From positions 674,084 to 738,083 of the forward strand of contig NZ_JAAOIW010000002.1 in the NCBI RefSeq assembly GCF_011440305.1: a stretch of 64,000 nt of DNA. Reading direction: 5' to 3'. The notes below the pieces were generated by a model that was not told the DNA's origin, ran no database searches, and saw only the letters and a program-made list of their open reading frames with translations. The position numbers were made by a program, and so were the translations under genes. The stretch comes from Paenibacillus agricola (lineage in GTDB: Bacteria; Bacillota; Bacilli; Paenibacillales; NBRC-103111). Positions 43,148 through 52,310 of this stretch are shown piece by piece. Each line of letters starts with the position of its first letter. Position 1 is the first letter of the stretch.

Positions 43148-46100
43148 TTATCGAGCATTTGTCGCTTTTACAGCAATAGTGGTCACATCGGCGGTATAGC
43201 CATCTGGGCATTCAATTGTAAGCTCTACCGCCTCCGGCGCGCTAACCCTTATCTGGAAGGTGCGCCCCTGCTCATCCAGCTTCCAGGATACATCGATACA
43301 GCCTTCTCCCGGCAGCGGAATTCTTCCCTTGGCCCAGCGTACATCCCCCGGGCTCGGCGCAACCTTGACCTTGGTCCAGCCAGGTGACAACGGCTTTACA
43401 CCCAACAATTGATCGCCCAGGAAATAACCCGGAGCTGCCGACCAAGCATGGCAATGGCTCCGTGTAAGCATTCGTGGATTAGCCCGATTTTCCTTAAAGC
43501 CCGGGTACATCTCCCAGCAGGTCGTCGCATCATGATCTATCATTTCGCCAAAATGGTACCGGATATCGTCCAGCATGCACTGCGTTTCTCCATATCGGGC
43601 AAGCGCCTCATAGTAGAAAAAGGACATAAACGGACTGCCAATTTTTATAAAATGATCAGGTGGTGACAATAAATAGGCTCGCAATATCGACTCGCGGTCT
43701 GCGCCGGGAATATCACATAAAAGAGCAACAACTTGCGTCTGCATGCTATAGATCGTGGATACTCTCCCGTCTGCATGGATGCAATCGACATAAGCCTGCT
43801 GCTCCTCTGACCATAAGTGCGTATTGATGGCTTGTGCCAGCAGCTTGGCACGCTCGCGGTAAAGCTCGGCATGCTCATGGTCATAGGCGATTTCCGCTAA
43901 TTCTGCCGCCGCACGCAGCGTCTTCACCAGGAACATCGTCTGATGCGTGACTACACCATCTCTAGGCTGGTCGATCGGTGCCCAGTCCAGCAGGTTCCAG
44001 CCTCTAAAGCTAAATAAGCCATCCTCGTCAATATGCTGCCAATAGTGCTCAAGCGTGTATTTCACATGTGGCCAAATGTCGGTGGCAAATTGGTTTTTTC
44101 CTGTATAATCGGCGTATTCCTTGCAGGCAATTACCCAGAAAAACGTCCAGTTCGGAATGACGCTCACCCATCCGCTTGGCACTTGGTCGCCATAATAAGG
44201 GGTTTGGTCAGCCGAGCCCGGAACCAATCGCATGCAGCGTTCAACAATTTCGGTGGCCCCGAACACATAATAATTAACCAAAGCCTCATTACGGCTATCC
44301 CCTACCCAGAAGGTCTGCTCGTAAGCAGGGCAATCCACGAAGGTGTCCTCCATGCAAAGGCGGGTCGTGTGTCGGCTAATTTCCCAAATATCGTTAAGCA
44401 GTGGGTCGGAGCATTGGAATTGCCCGATTTGCGCCACTGGAAAGTTGCTCTGGCGAACAACAGCTTTATACCACTGCGTCGGACGCGCCGCGCCGCGTAT
44501 GGTAACCATCAAATAGCGGAAGCCCCTGCGTACAGGCGAAATATAGCTTTGCCTGCCTTCTCGGCATGTGTAGCGCAGCGTGTTATCCAAACCAAAGGTT
44601 TCCTGGCGCCAGCCGTCCTGTTGAAACTCATAGCCGTAAAAATCAACTACGGTTCCTTCAGAAGCATCAAGCTCAATCTCCAGAAATCCCGACCATTGCT
44701 TACCAAAATCGAGTACGAATTCGGTGTCGCCTTTCACGAATAGCGGAGCTTGTGCAGGCAAGCCATTGGAGGCTGCAATCAGCTGCAAAGAAATAGGAAC
44801 CGCATAACCCACAGATTCAGGCTTCCAGATAGACATCGCGAAGGTATCATCAAGCCGGATAAGGCTTGGGGATATTTCCTTTAACGGGTATGGCCCAGCC
44901 AGCAAATCCGCTACATTCTTTGTCTTCGGCAAAAAGACCTCGATATCCAGCAGTCCCTGATTAAAAGACTCTACCTCTTGAGTGGTTAGGACAACTGTAT
45001 CCAGAACGATCATATGCGCTAAGGGTCCTATCATAACCACCGGTGATTTAGTTGCTTCTTCACCCGCATGGTTCACGTAAGATCCATGTAACGCTGCCGT
45101 GCTTTGGCTGGGCTTTTTTTGTCCAGTCGCAGCTGCCTTCGCAAGTGGTGATACCACCTCAAAGGAAACGCTTGCATCCAGTGCCATCCGAAACGCCTGA
45201 CCATGGTCATCGCCCGAAACATCCAATATCAGCAAATGCTCACCAGCGGCCAGCTCTACGCTAAGCTCCAGCTTGGGCGATTCACCGCCAAATTCCGTCT
45301 TATTGTACACCTGCCCATCAATTGCGCAGGAACGGAACGGCGATCCCACTGTTGCTACCGTCAGAACACCGGGCTCGGCCATATGCACCACTGTGGCTAT
45401 CATCCCAGCTACCTTATAATGGTTGACATGCTCCTCACTATTGTCTTCCCATTGATATTTAACATCCATCGCGATTGACCATGCGGGAGACCTCGTTTCA
45501 TTCAATGATTCAACCCGGGCCGGATAGATCGTTTCCTCTGTGAGCATCGGAATATCTCTTGCCATCATACCTGTCCAAGGCGCCGTGCCTACAGGTCCGA
45601 TCTCATTCGCCGCCAACCAGCTGCTATCGTCGTATCCGCCTTCCGTCCAGCTGTCGTCCCACAGCCTTGCATCCGTGCTTTCCGCATAAGCGTGCTGTAC
45701 AGACATCCGCGCCTGATTCGGGTCATGACCATCATGCAGATGCGTAACCCAGCCCGAATCGGTCACCATGGAAGTGCCCGACATTGTCAGCTGTGCCAGC
45801 AATCCGCCGCGGCCCCGCAGGCTATAAAATGTCGCTGCACCAAAATGCATAACCAATACAGCAATGCAGTTCGAAACGCCTGGCTTTAACCAATGCTTAA
45901 TATCATAAGTATCGTAGGAATACTGGTGATGCCATGAACGAACCGGTCCCCTGCCAACCAAAGTCCCATTCACATACAGCACATACCTCGTATCTGCCGA
46001 CAAAAGCAGCTCGGCTTTCTCCAGCGATTCGGCATCCGGTGTAAACGTTGAACGGAAACAACGCCATTCATTCCTTGGGCTTTCTTCCACCCCACCCCAT

Positions 46101-46177
46101 ATCCAGCGAGCCTGTGGCAAAAACGGAAGCTCCTGCTCCACAGTTATCTCCCTATCCAAATTAACACTTGTCCCCAT
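43148..46177 (-). CDS. GH78-like alpha-L-rhamnosidase family protein
   Basis: A 1009-residue protein of the bacterial rhamnosidase superfamily. It starts with the lectin-like domain (ARWIWGG...NEWRCFRSTF and LSADTRYVLYVNGTLVGRGP). The barrel begins with MEDTFVDCPAYEQTFWVGDS, the GH78 counterpart of the catalytic CPQRDERLGW segment; here the spacing is changed (CPAYEQTFWVGD), so it is a divergent subfamily. The C-terminal beta domain follows LTRSHCHAWSAAPGYFLGDQL. No signal peptide. The ribosome site AAGGAGGA is part of the tandem hairpin element at site C. The AraC gene at 46378 is divergent and likely its activator. Confidence 0.87.
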   Translation of the reverse strand: MGTSVNLDREITVEQELPFLPQARWIWGGVEESPRNEWRCFRSTFTPDAESLEKAELLLSADTRYVLYVNGTLVGRGPVRSWHHQYSYDTYDIKHWLKPGVSNCIAVLVMHFGAATFYSLRGRGGLLAQLTMSGTSMVTDSGWVTHLHDGHDPNQARMSVQHAYAESTDARLWDDSWTEGGYDDSSWLAANEIGPVGTAPWTGMMARDIPMLTEETIYPARVESLNETRSPAWSIAMDVKYQWEDNSEEHVNHYKVAGMIATVVHMAEPGVLTVATVGSPFRSCAIDGQVYNKTEFGGESPKLELSVELAAGEHLLILDVSGDDHGQAFRMALDASVSFEVVSPLAKAAATGQKKPSQSTAALHGSYVNHAGEEATKSPVVMIGPLAHMIVLDTVVLTTQEVESFNQGLLDIEVFLPKTKNVADLLAGPYPLKEISPSLIRLDDTFAMSIWKPESVGYAVPISLQLIAASNGLPAQAPLFVKGDTEFVLDFGKQWSGFLEIELDASEGTVVDFYGYEFQQDGWRQETFGLDNTLRYTCREGRQSYISPVRRGFRYLMVTIRGAARPTQWYKAVVRQSNFPVAQIGQFQCSDPLLNDIWEISRHTTRLCMEDTFVDCPAYEQTFWVGDSRNEALVNYYVFGATEIVERCMRLVPGSADQTPYYGDQVPSGWVSVIPNWTFFWVIACKEYADYTGKNQFATDIWPHVKYTLEHYWQHIDEDGLFSFRGWNLLDWAPIDQPRDGVVTHQTMFLVKTLRAAAELAEIAYDHEHAELYRERAKLLAQAINTHLWSEEQQAYVDCIHADGRVSTIYSMQTQVVALLCDIPGADRESILRAYLLSPPDHFIKIGSPFMSFFYYEALARYGETQCMLDDIRYHFGEMIDHDATTCWEMYPGFKENRANPRMLTRSHCHAWSAAPGYFLGDQLLGVKPLSPGWTKVKVAPSPGDVRWAKGRIPLPGEGCIDVSWKLDEQGRTFQIRVSAPEAVELTIECPDGYTADVTTIAVKATNAR

Positions 46178-46182
46178 TGTTA

Positions 46183-46262
46183 TCCTCCTTAGAGTTTTCG
46201 TAGAAAACTTACTTCGTAAGCGTCCACTTTAGAGTTTTCGTAGAAAACTTACTTCGTAAGCG
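46183..46262 (-). repeat. Tandem hairpin/Shine-Dalgarno leader element, site C
   Basis: On the minus strand this is an exact 40-bp tandem duplication. Unit 1 (46262 to 46223) and unit 2 (46222 to 46183) each read CGCTTACGAAGTAA, then GTTTTC-TAC-GAAAACT, then a decamer. The decamer is CTAAAGTGGA in unit 1 and the ribosome site CTAAGGAGGA in unit 2; only these two bases differ. The ATG of the GH78-like gene follows by six bases. Confidence 0.92.
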
Positions 46263-46377
46263 TCTGCTGAGTCCTTGACTAGTCGTACCTCTTATTCTAA
46301 TATGAATTGAACAGAACAATACGGCGTATTCGGACATTTATTGGGGGCATTACAACATTTAGGGGGAGTAATAGAAT

Positions 46378-47298
46378 ATGGTTAAGCAAACGATTTTTGT
46401 ATCGCTTGGGGAGCAATTTTTTAATGAAACCACTCCGATCTTTGTAAATCGGGTTGCAGAGTCGTTTAGGCTTGGCATTCATTCGCATGATTTTTATGAA
46501 ATTTGTTATGTGGGGGAAGGTGCAGGGTTTCATTTTATCGGTGGGCAATGCTTTCCGGTTAGAAAAGGGGATGTTACCTTCATACCAATTGGTGTCCCGC
46601 ATGTATTTCGTCCTGAATCCTCTACCAACAAAAGCAAGCTGATCGTGTACAACTGTCTGTTCACTGAAGAGGCGGTGACCCATATGCGCACTATTATGGC
46701 TGCGGATCCTAGCAGTTGGCTGCTCGCTGAGGCAAAGGGGAACCAATGGCTGCGGCATCGGGAGGAGCGTGATGAGTTCGAACGTATTTTCACCTTTTTA
46801 TATGAAGCGTTTGTGGCTAAAAAGCCCGGATGGCAGCTTGTTTTATATGGTGGGGTGCTTCAGCTCAATGGGCTGCTATTCAAAAAAGCCAGCCAAGAGC
46901 CCGAGGGCTTGCTGCCCACACAGCTATCCGACAACGAGCCCGTCGACCAAGTGGTTGCTCTGATGGAAAGTGATTTTTCCAGCCCCTTGACCGCAGCGAG
47001 CGTCGCTTCAACCGTTGGTGTCAGCGAACGCCATCTCTCTAGGCTTGTCCGCAAACGAACCGGGATGACCTTTCTTGAGCTGCTGCAGCATTTACGCATC
47101 CGTGAAGCCTGCTTCCTATTAAGAGAAACCTCGTTCAAGGTGAGCGACATTGCCTCCCGCGCCGGATACCAGGATATCAAATTTTTTAACCGTTTGTTTA
47201 AAAATAAAATGGGCATTACGCCCCGGCAGTACCGGGAGCCGTACAAAATTAACAAAGCAAGCATAGAGCCGCCAGCAACAGTGAAAATTACAGTCTAG
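46378..47298 (+). CDS. AraC family transcriptional regulator with cupin domain
   Basis: A 306-residue regulator: cupin region at residues 25-110 (RLGIHSHDFYEICYVGEGAG, then VRKGDVTFIPIGVPHVFRPE), linker, and AraC DNA-binding domain at about 190-290 (LTAASVASTVGVSERHLSRL and VSDIASRAGYQDIKFFNRLF). The ribosome site is AGGGGGAG. It is divergent from the two-gene rhamnosidase operon, whose leader carries the site C element, and is the natural candidate to activate it in response to rhamnosides. Confidence 0.88.
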   Translation: MVKQTIFVSLGEQFFNETTPIFVNRVAESFRLGIHSHDFYEICYVGEGAGFHFIGGQCFPVRKGDVTFIPIGVPHVFRPESSTNKSKLIVYNCLFTEEAVTHMRTIMAADPSSWLLAEAKGNQWLRHREERDEFERIFTFLYEAFVAKKPGWQLVLYGGVLQLNGLLFKKASQEPEGLLPTQLSDNEPVDQVVALMESDFSSPLTAASVASTVGVSERHLSRLVRKRTGMTFLELLQHLRIREACFLLRETSFKVSDIASRAGYQDIKFFNRLFKNKMGITPRQYREPYKINKASIEPPATVKITV

Positions 47299-47346
47299 GT
47301 GGCTGTGGATTCGCTGGACCATCTCGACCATCCCGTGTCAGCCCAT

Positions 47347-48699
47347 TCACTCCTCCGTCGCATGGCGCTTCTTGCTTTGCCGATGATACACGATTCCAAA
47401 GCCCATCAGGACCACACCCATCACGGCAAAACCAAAGGTGAGCCCGATTACAGTCGTCAGCGTTCCGAATAACACTGGGTTAATTAACTGAACGAACCTA
47501 TTGGACATCGAGCGAATGCTCATGCCCATCCCCCGTTCGCTCGGTGCCACTGTCTGCGATACCATCATAAGCGCCACAGGCTGATTGACACTGGTGCAAA
47601 CTCCCCATACGAAAACAATCGCCGCGAGCACCCAATAACCTGGCTGGAACATCAACATTAGTAAGCAGGTGGCTCCACTAAATATGCTAATCATCATAAT
47701 CCGATGATAACCAAGCCAATTCATCAAATTTCCTGCCAACGGTCGAACAATGATCGCGGCCAATGCCGAGACCGAAACCATGCTGCCTATTTCGGTATTC
47801 GTTAATCCCATATCGGATAGAAATAACGGAAAAAACGTCGTTCGCACATCGATCAGCATAAACAAGATCCCATTTAGCAAAATTGCAATCGCAAATGGTT
47901 TATTATAACGCATCATCGAGTAACCGTTTCCATAGCTACGCCAAAGCGATGGTTTTTTCGTTGGCACAGGGTTGTCCTCTGAATTGGAGTTCCTCCCTAT
48001 TTTAGGATTTGAACGCTGAGTTCCATCAGAAGCCTTATTTTTCACCGCTACCTTCACAAGCTTATCCGTAGCCATCTGCTTCATGGTGCTTGCATACGAG
48101 CCGGGCAGCAAGGTAGACAATACAATGCCCAACAGGTTTAATCCCGCGAAAAGATAAAATACGAGCTGGAAGCCGCCCCAGTCGGACATAAACCCGCCAA
48201 TCGCCGGTCCGCTTAATTGCCCTAAGGAATTCACGAAGGAGAAATTGGAGATCACATGATTGCTTTTGCTATTATTAGCCTGTTTATTCGCGGCAAGCGA
48301 AGCAGCTACCTGCAAGGAGCCCCAGGCGAACATCGCGCCGATTCCATTAATAACCTGCCCCAACAGGATAAGGACAATATTCTCTTGGTTGCTTCCGATC
48401 AGAAAAAGAGTCGCGCTAGTTAAGCCTAGCAAGGATCCGGTGACCACAGCCTGCCGGGTACCCATACGGTCGATCCAGCTGCCAATGGGCATCCCGAACA
48501 GAATAGGAATGACTGCATTCAGCGACACAAAAAAACCGATCATTACAGCCGCATATCCCACACTGTCAAAATACAGCGCCATGATCGGCCTTAGCATATG
48601 AACACCAAGCATATATACAAAAGATGAGGTGAAAATCGAGAGCAGCCCGACGCTAGCAAGCAGCCGGTGCCTGTCCTTGGAAAGCTTTGAGTCTGTCAT
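47347..48699 (-). CDS. MFS transporter
   Basis: A 450-residue major facilitator with 12 predicted membrane segments and a long charged central loop (about residues 205-245, GTQRSNPKIGRNSNSEDNP). The conserved motif A counterpart between helices 2 and 3 is GMPIGSWIDRMGTRQAVVTG. Drug-export or sugar-import specificity cannot be told. It stands 48 bp after the AraC gene's end, on the other strand, and precedes a LysR gene, without an evident shared operon. Confidence 0.87.
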   Translation of the reverse strand: MTDSKLSKDRHRLLASVGLLSIFTSSFVYMLGVHMLRPIMALYFDSVGYAAVMIGFFVSLNAVIPILFGMPIGSWIDRMGTRQAVVTGSLLGLTSATLFLIGSNQENIVLILLGQVINGIGAMFAWGSLQVAASLAANKQANNSKSNHVISNFSFVNSLGQLSGPAIGGFMSDWGGFQLVFYLFAGLNLLGIVLSTLLPGSYASTMKQMATDKLVKVAVKNKASDGTQRSNPKIGRNSNSEDNPVPTKKPSLWRSYGNGYSMMRYNKPFAIAILLNGILFMLIDVRTTFFPLFLSDMGLTNTEIGSMVSVSALAAIIVRPLAGNLMNWLGYHRIMMISIFSGATCLLMLMFQPGYWVLAAIVFVWGVCTSVNQPVALMMVSQTVAPSERGMGMSIRSMSNRFVQLINPVLFGTLTTVIGLTFGFAVMGVVLMGFGIVYHRQSKKRHATEE

Positions 48700-48867
48700 T
48701 TGATCACCCTAATGTTAGTAGATGTTAAGATTACCGCAGCTTAAGCTGAATAAGAAAGTACTTTTACCTGCGGCTTTTCTATCATACCATACTATTTATT
48801 TGGTGGGAGTAACCGATTGAAGCACGAATCCGTAGCCATTCCCCTTCTCTAGGCTCAAGCGGGGAGC

Positions 48868-49758
48868 CTAGAGAAGCTCCATATCGGCTACAAGCTCTTT
48901 GACAAAAAATGCCGCCGCTTGCGACAAGTCCCCATTTGGAATCGTCACTACGCCAATAGAGCGTGCCGGGATCGGCTCGACGATATCAAGCTCCACCAAT
49001 GTACCTGCTGCCAAATCCTCCAGGACGAACTCCCTGGTTATTAAAGAAATGCCCATGCCTTTACGGACAAAATCAATCAGCAAATCGACGCTGCCCAGCT
49101 CAATATCGGGCACAATGTCCAAGCCGTAGGTTTGCAGCAGCGCATGAAAAAATGCACGTGAGCGGCTCTGAGCCGACAGCATCACGAACGGCTGCCGAAC
49201 CAGCTCCTGGAGCGTAATCGGTGCCCCGGCAAGATGGGCATACTCCGGTCCCGCGACGAAGCAGTCCTGAACCGGACGTGTCATCTGCACGTGAAGCCGT
49301 TCATCGACCGGCAAATGCGCGATGCCACAGTCGATTTCTCCATCTCGCAGGCGCTGGAGAATATGCTCGGTTTTGCCATGGGACAGGCAGATGCGGACGC
49401 TCGGATGTGCTTTGTGAAACTTGTCGAGAAACGGGAACAAGAAATATTTACAAAGCGAATCGCTGGCTCCTAGCCGGATTGTCCCTGCCATAAATGTCTT
49501 CATCTCGCTGATTTTTCGCTCGCCGGCAAGCAGCAGCCCATATGCCTGCTCCACATAATGGAACAACGTGCTGCCCTCCTCGGTCATCTCGACGCCCTTC
49601 GCTTTGCGTAGCAGGAGGCGTACGCCTAGCTGCTCCTCCAGCTGCTTGATCGCATAGCTGGCACTAGGCTGCGTGATGAATAGCTGCTGGGCAGCGCCCG
49701 TGATGCTGCCCGCCTTCACTGTATAATAAAATACTTTATAGAAATCCATTGAGCTCAT
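48868..49758 (-). CDS. LysR family transcriptional regulator (1)
   Basis: A 296-residue LysR regulator. The winged helix is at residues 1-60 (AGSITGAAQQLFITQPSASY), followed by a periplasmic-binding-like effector domain from about 90 (IRLGASDSLCKYFLFPF). It is closely related to the second LysR gene at 52311: both have ITQPxxSYAIKQLEE and the LGASDSLCK/IGASDTLCK segment. The methyltransferase gene lies upstream on the same strand. ATATCTTTATAAGTCAAT in its upstream region (49828-49845) resembles the one before the second LysR gene. Confidence 0.88.
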   Translation of the reverse strand: MSSMDFYKVFYYTVKAGSITGAAQQLFITQPSASYAIKQLEEQLGVRLLLRKAKGVEMTEEGSTLFHYVEQAYGLLLAGERKISEMKTFMAGTIRLGASDSLCKYFLFPFLDKFHKAHPSVRICLSHGKTEHILQRLRDGEIDCGIAHLPVDERLHVQMTRPVQDCFVAGPEYAHLAGAPITLQELVRQPFVMLSAQSRSRAFFHALLQTYGLDIVPDIELGSVDLLIDFVRKGMGISLITREFVLEDLAAGTLVELDIVEPIPARSIGVVTIPNGDLSQAAAFFVKELVADMELL

Positions 49759-49950
49759 CGTATGGAAACCTCTCTAATCGAAATGATGGGCATTGATTAT
49801 GTCTATGTTAATTATACATAACAATAAATATCTTTATAAGTCAATGTCCTGCTTACCGTACAACAGCATCGATTCAATCATAGACACCATTCCACGCTAA
49901 ACATATTTCCGATTTCAAGAGGAATTAATGGTCCTTTTACCTATCATCAC

Positions 49951-50685
49951 TTAATTTTTCACTGCGGCGATCAAGAGGAACATGGGGCGGCGGAGCTCGT
50001 CTAACATGCCGGGAATCTCGTCCAGCATCTCTCTAGTTGGCTGCGGCTCGGAGAGCTTATTCATGCTAAAGCCGGATTCTATCAAGGCATTCATGTGAGT
50101 GGCGATCGTTCGATGGTATTTAACAACATCATTATCCAGAAATCTCGCCAGCCGTGCTCCTTCATTCTGGTAGCCATCGACTGGCCAATGCAGCTTTTCG
50201 CCTTGCGGACCGTAATACCAATCCTGCTCAGCCATGGCGGTATAAACCGGATGCTCAACCGAGAGTACAAAGGCGCCTCCAGGTTTAAGGCAGTGATGGA
50301 CCTTCTGACAGATGATGTCGAAGTGCTCAACATAATGAAGGGCAAGCGAGCTGATGACCACATCAAATTGCTCAGCGGCAAAATCGATATCTTCGATCGC
50401 AAGTTGAAGGTACTCGACTCCTGAGTCCTTGTTATTAGCCCGCGCACGCTCCAGCATATTCTCCGAAAGGTCAACTCCCACCACAGAACTGGCATGCTGT
50501 TCCCGTGCATACCGGCAGTGCCAACCAAAGCCACAGCCAAGATCCAGCACTTTTTTATCGCGTAGCTCAGGAAGCATCGCACGAAAGGCAGGCCATTCTC
50601 CAGCAGCCTCCAGTCCACCAATTGAACGCCGCATCTGGCTGTATTTTGCAAAAAATCCTGAATCATCATATTTGTTCTGTTTCAT
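49951..50685 (-). CDS. Class I SAM-dependent methyltransferase
   Basis: A 244-residue methyltransferase. Motif I, which binds SAM, is KKVLDLGCGFGWHCRYAREQ. Later motifs are FDVVISSLALHYVEHFD and LKPGGAFVLSVEHPVYTAM. Similar proteins have been annotated as UbiE-like without a known substrate. I start it at the ATG at 50685 (MKQNKYDDSGFFAKY), after GGGAGG; the open frame extends 195 bases further but in poor, cysteine-rich sequence. It is divergent from the EPSP synthase gene. Confidence 0.83.
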   Translation of the reverse strand: MKQNKYDDSGFFAKYSQMRRSIGGLEAAGEWPAFRAMLPELRDKKVLDLGCGFGWHCRYAREQHASSVVGVDLSENMLERARANNKDSGVEYLQLAIEDIDFAAEQFDVVISSLALHYVEHFDIICQKVHHCLKPGGAFVLSVEHPVYTAMAEQDWYYGPQGEKLHWPVDGYQNEGARLARFLDNDVVKYHRTIATHMNALIESGFSMNKLSEPQPTREMLDEIPGMLDELRRPMFLLIAAVKN

Positions 50686-50880
50686 GCCACCCAATCCTCC
50701 CATCTCTAATCGTAATTTATCACATTTCCAAAGTGGTTGAAAACTTACCCTAAGGCATTGCTTTTCTCTATGCCAAATATAGAAATTAGCGATTATCTTT
50801 ATATGTCGATACTCCTTATACTTACAACAAGCAACACAGTAAAAGTGCTTATTCACCACACTCCAAAGGAGCGAAATCAA

Positions 50881-52248
50881 ATGACCATTGATAACCGCAA
50901 CCGTTCAAATCTAGAGCTTCAGGCACGCTCGCCTTGGGGAGCGACACCTGGCAGGAAGCAGGTAGAAATTCATCCACCCGTTCAAGCACCCGATGGCATG
51001 ATTGCGATCCCCGGCAGCAAAAGCTGCACGAATCGAGCCCTCGTTATTGCTGCTTTGGCGAAAGGCACTTCAACGATCGGGCATATCCTGCGCAGCGATT
51101 ATTCGTACTGGTGCCTGGACGCCTTGCAAAGGCTTGGCGTCCAAATGGAGATCGAAGGGAGCACAGTGACCATCGAGGGTACTGGCGGACGCTGGCCGAA
51201 TCGGCAAGGCCGCTTGTATTTGGGCTCGGCAGGAACGGCAGCACGGTTCCTGCCCGGTGCTCTGGCGGCTAGCGCTAGCGGGAGCTGGCTGGTCGAGGGC
51301 AGCCAGCAGCTGAGCGAGCGACCCATTCGCCCGCTGGTCGATTCGCTCCATCGATTAGGAGCGAATATCCGTTATGCAGCGACGGATGGCCAGCTTCCGC
51401 TGGCGATTGAGGCGCAGGGGCTAAACGGGGGAAGCGTGAGCCTATCAGGTGCTGTATCCAGCCAATTCATTAGTGGCTTATTAATCGCCAGTCCCTATGC
51501 GAGAGAAGCAACGCGTATAATTATAACGGATTCGATCGTCCAACAAGCCTATGTCCGATTAACGATCGAGCTGATGGAGCAATTTGGTGTTAGTGTCATG
51601 CATAGTGAGCGGCTGGATCATTTTGTGATCCAGCCACAAGCATACACAGCCCAGTCGCTTACCTTGGAGGCCGATGCCTCCTCTAGCTGCTATGCGCTCG
51701 CCTACGCCGCCCTAACTGGTGGGCATGTGATGATCACTAATTTACCGGCTCATACCAACCAACCGGATATTGGCATGCTGGAGCTATTCGAACGAATGGG
51801 CTGCCGTGTTAAAAAGAGCGAAGCTGGGGTTGAGCTATGGGGAGCCCCCCAATTAAAAGGCGGATTCACCATCAGCATGAAGGAAATGTCCGACCAAGCG
51901 CTGACGCTTGCGGCCATCGCTCCTTTTGCCGATGCGCCCATTACCATCACGGATGTCGCCCATATTCGCAGCCACGAATGTGACAGGATTCATGCAATGT
52001 GCGAATCCCTCAGCCGCCTTGGCATTAATGTGGAGGAGCATGCGGACGGGATGACGATTCATCCCGGAACGCCGCTGCCAGCCATACTGCCCACCTATGA
52101 TGACCATCGCATGGCGATGTCCTTAAGCTTAATCGGCTCCCGAGTAGCCGGCATCCGTATACTCGACCCTGGCTGTGTATCCAAAACCTACCCTTGCTAT
52201 TTTGAAGATATGGAGAAGCTAGGGCTAGGATTCACACAAGTCAATTAA
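50881..52248 (+). CDS. aroA: 3-phosphoshikimate 1-carboxyvinyltransferase (EPSP synthase) homologue
   Basis: A 455-residue enolpyruvyl transferase that joins phosphoenolpyruvate to shikimate 3-phosphate. Motifs: IPGSKSCTNRALVIAALA (Lys and Arg contact substrate), LGSAGTAARFL (usually LGNAGT; here the Asn is Ser), GAVSSQFISGLL (the SSQ triad), TYDDHRMAMSLSLIG and GCVSKTYPCYFEDM. The start is the ATG at 50881 with AAAGGAG nine bases upstream. It stands apart from other shikimate genes and next to LysR genes and a PurA homologue, so it could be a second copy with a special role; whether another aroA exists elsewhere cannot be seen here. Confidence 0.87.
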   Translation: MTIDNRNRSNLELQARSPWGATPGRKQVEIHPPVQAPDGMIAIPGSKSCTNRALVIAALAKGTSTIGHILRSDYSYWCLDALQRLGVQMEIEGSTVTIEGTGGRWPNRQGRLYLGSAGTAARFLPGALAASASGSWLVEGSQQLSERPIRPLVDSLHRLGANIRYAATDGQLPLAIEAQGLNGGSVSLSGAVSSQFISGLLIASPYAREATRIIITDSIVQQAYVRLTIELMEQFGVSVMHSERLDHFVIQPQAYTAQSLTLEADASSSCYALAYAALTGGHVMITNLPAHTNQPDIGMLELFERMGCRVKKSEAGVELWGAPQLKGGFTISMKEMSDQALTLAAIAPFADAPITITDVAHIRSHECDRIHAMCESLSRLGINVEEHADGMTIHPGTPLPAILPTYDDHRMAMSLSLIGSRVAGIRILDPGCVSKTYPCYFEDMEKLGLGFTQVN

Positions 52249-52310
52249 AAATAGTTGGCCATCTCTCCAGTCTCGTCTGCTCGATTAACCGTCCCATCAT
52301 CCACCATAAC

